The position numbers and the translations under genes were made by a program. Under the pieces are notes generated by a model, which was not told where the DNA came from, made no database searches, and saw only the letters and a program-made list of their open reading frames with translations. 31,497 nucleotides of DNA from Ettlia oleoabundans. Taxonomy: Eukaryota > Chlorophyta > Chlorophyceae > Chlamydomonadales. Positions 30,794 through 31,497 of the stretch are shown piece by piece. Numbering within the stretch: position 1 is the first letter of the stretch; every line of letters begins with the position of its first letter. The stretch lies in assembly GCA_019693395.1 (NCBI GenBank), contig JAAMXP010002420.1, forward strand, positions 1 through 31,497, given 5' to 3'.

Positions 30794-31497
30794 TCAGGAG
30801 ATGCGTGTCTGGCCGAAGCGGCGGCGCAGCTGAGAGACGTCGGGATCTTGCTCCTGGCTGGAGCGGTGCATGTCAATATCGCTGCCAAAAGCGCCTGCCA
30901 GACCCTGCCCCTGCAGCTGACCCCATACAATGTGTGCCTGCTCAACTTCCTCCATCTCCACTTCCTCCTCCGCCCTGCTCGCTTCAACAGGCGGGGCCAC
31001 TCTCGCTCCCGCGGCAGCAGCTGTCTCCTGGTCGTCAGCAGCTGCCATAGCAAACGCTCGCAGGCGGGCTGCGCTGCGCTCTTTGCTGCCACCCACAATG
31101 CCACCCCCCGCAGCTGCGGCGCCATTCCGGCCAAACAGACCGCGGCGCTTGGGCGCTGAGCTGCTGCCGTTGCCACTGCCGCTCCCATCTGGATGGCTAC
31201 GCAGCCGGGCCCCCAGCAGGGTGTGGTCTTCAACATCACTGCCGCTGCCACTGCCGCTGTCGTCGCCAATAGCGCCAAGCGGCGGGCGGCTGCGCCGCGT
31301 GACGCCTACTGGCAGGCAGGCACACCAGGGCAGGCAGAGGGTTGCATGTTGCAGGCGCTGCATTGTTGGGTTCACGACTGCGCAAATATGGCATAGCCTG
31401 GCGGTGCAGCTGGCAGGCATGGGATGTGCGCCAGTGCCCGCCCGCTCACGCACACATAACAAGGCAGGGCTGCAACAACAGAAGCAGCCTTTACCGC
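30794..31497 (-). CDS. Unidentified acidic protein, C-terminal exon (5' end off window)
   Basis: An open minus-strand frame runs from a probable acceptor (CCAGTAG before GCGTCACG, exon start about 31305) to a stop at 30794-30796, giving about 170 residues. It is low-complexity: DDSGSGSGSDVEDH, then GLFGRNGAAAAGGGIVGG, SKERSAARLRAFAMAAADDQ, an acidic helix EASRAEEEVEMEEVEQAH, and the C-terminus SQLRRRFGQTRIS. I do not recognise the family. The codon-like GC pattern and the charged, regular composition favour real coding. Earlier exons lie to the right of the window; a possible 20-nt exon (about 31470-31451) ends at GTGAGC. The opposite-strand frame at 30590-31159 is a shadow. Confidence 0.5.
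   Translation of the reverse strand, partial: GKGCFCCCSPALLCVRERAGTGAHPMPASCTARLCHICAVVNPTMQRLQHATLCLPWCACLPVGVTRRSRPPLGAIGDDSGSGSGSDVEDHTLLGARLRSHPDGSGSGNGSSSAPKRRGLFGRNGAAAAGGGIVGGSKERSAARLRAFAMAAADDQETAAAAGARVAPPVEASRAEEEVEMEEVEQAHIVWGQLQGQGLAGAFGSDIDMHRSSQEQDPDVSQLRRRFGQTRIS

Noticed and set aside
30590..31159. Plus-strand frame of 189 codons at the right end
   Set aside because: It is the shadow of the minus-strand acidic exon. Its 5' part runs through T-rich intergenic sequence.
1..31497. tRNA, rRNA, CRISPR array or autonomous transposon
   Set aside because: I saw no T-arm-like tRNA signatures, no repeat-spacer pattern and no transposase or reverse-transcriptase motifs on either strand.

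Overview
This window is nuclear DNA of an intron-dense, GC-rich eukaryote, most likely a green alga (chlorophyte). Four things point there: genes split into many short exons with GTGAGT/GTGGGT donors and CTGCAG acceptors; TGTAA motifs 3' of several genes, the usual chlorophyte polyadenylation signal; a PSB33-type thylakoid Rieske-like protein; and a ceruloplasmin-like ferroxidase of the Fox1 type. I see no bacterial operons, tRNA, rRNA, CRISPR array or intact transposon. I built the gene models by hand, joining exons so that splice phases agree and protein families stay in frame.

Layout, left to right. (1) 227-4344, minus: a protein with three ubiquitin-like (Ubl) domains, a long Gln/Glu-rich linker with a polyQ tract, and a C-terminal MYND zinc finger; one exon is a single base short. 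(2) 5353-7410, minus: an AlgH/UPF0301 (DUF179) protein with a plastid-type N-terminus, 7 exons. (3) A divergent control region of about 1 kb. (4) 8466-18059, plus: a six-cupredoxin multicopper ferroxidase, 27 exons, 1138 residues, every splice phase consistent. (5) 18904-20584, minus: a PSB33/TEF5-like Rieske-fold protein without Fe-S ligands, 5 exons. (6) 21432-22793, plus: a PAQR/HlyIII-family seven-helix membrane protein, 5 exons. (7) 23360-26737, minus: a histone chaperone of the Rtt106/Pob3 tandem-PH type with a long acidic tail, 10 exons. (8) 28549-29929, plus: a bZIP transcription factor with a Yap/Pap1-type basic region. (9) 30794 to the right edge, minus: the last exon of an unidentified acidic protein.

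The genes do not form one pathway. The ferroxidase would act at the cell surface in high-affinity iron uptake. The AlgH and PSB33 proteins are probably plastid-targeted, and the chaperone and bZIP factor are nuclear. Genes (2)/(4) and (5)/(6) are divergent pairs; (4)/(5) and (6)/(7) are convergent pairs.

The most interesting points are: the ferroxidase's copper ligands, which place the trinuclear centre between domains 2 and 3 instead of 1 and 6; four GC-AG introns among the 51 modelled; and the 3xUbl-polyQ-MYND architecture.
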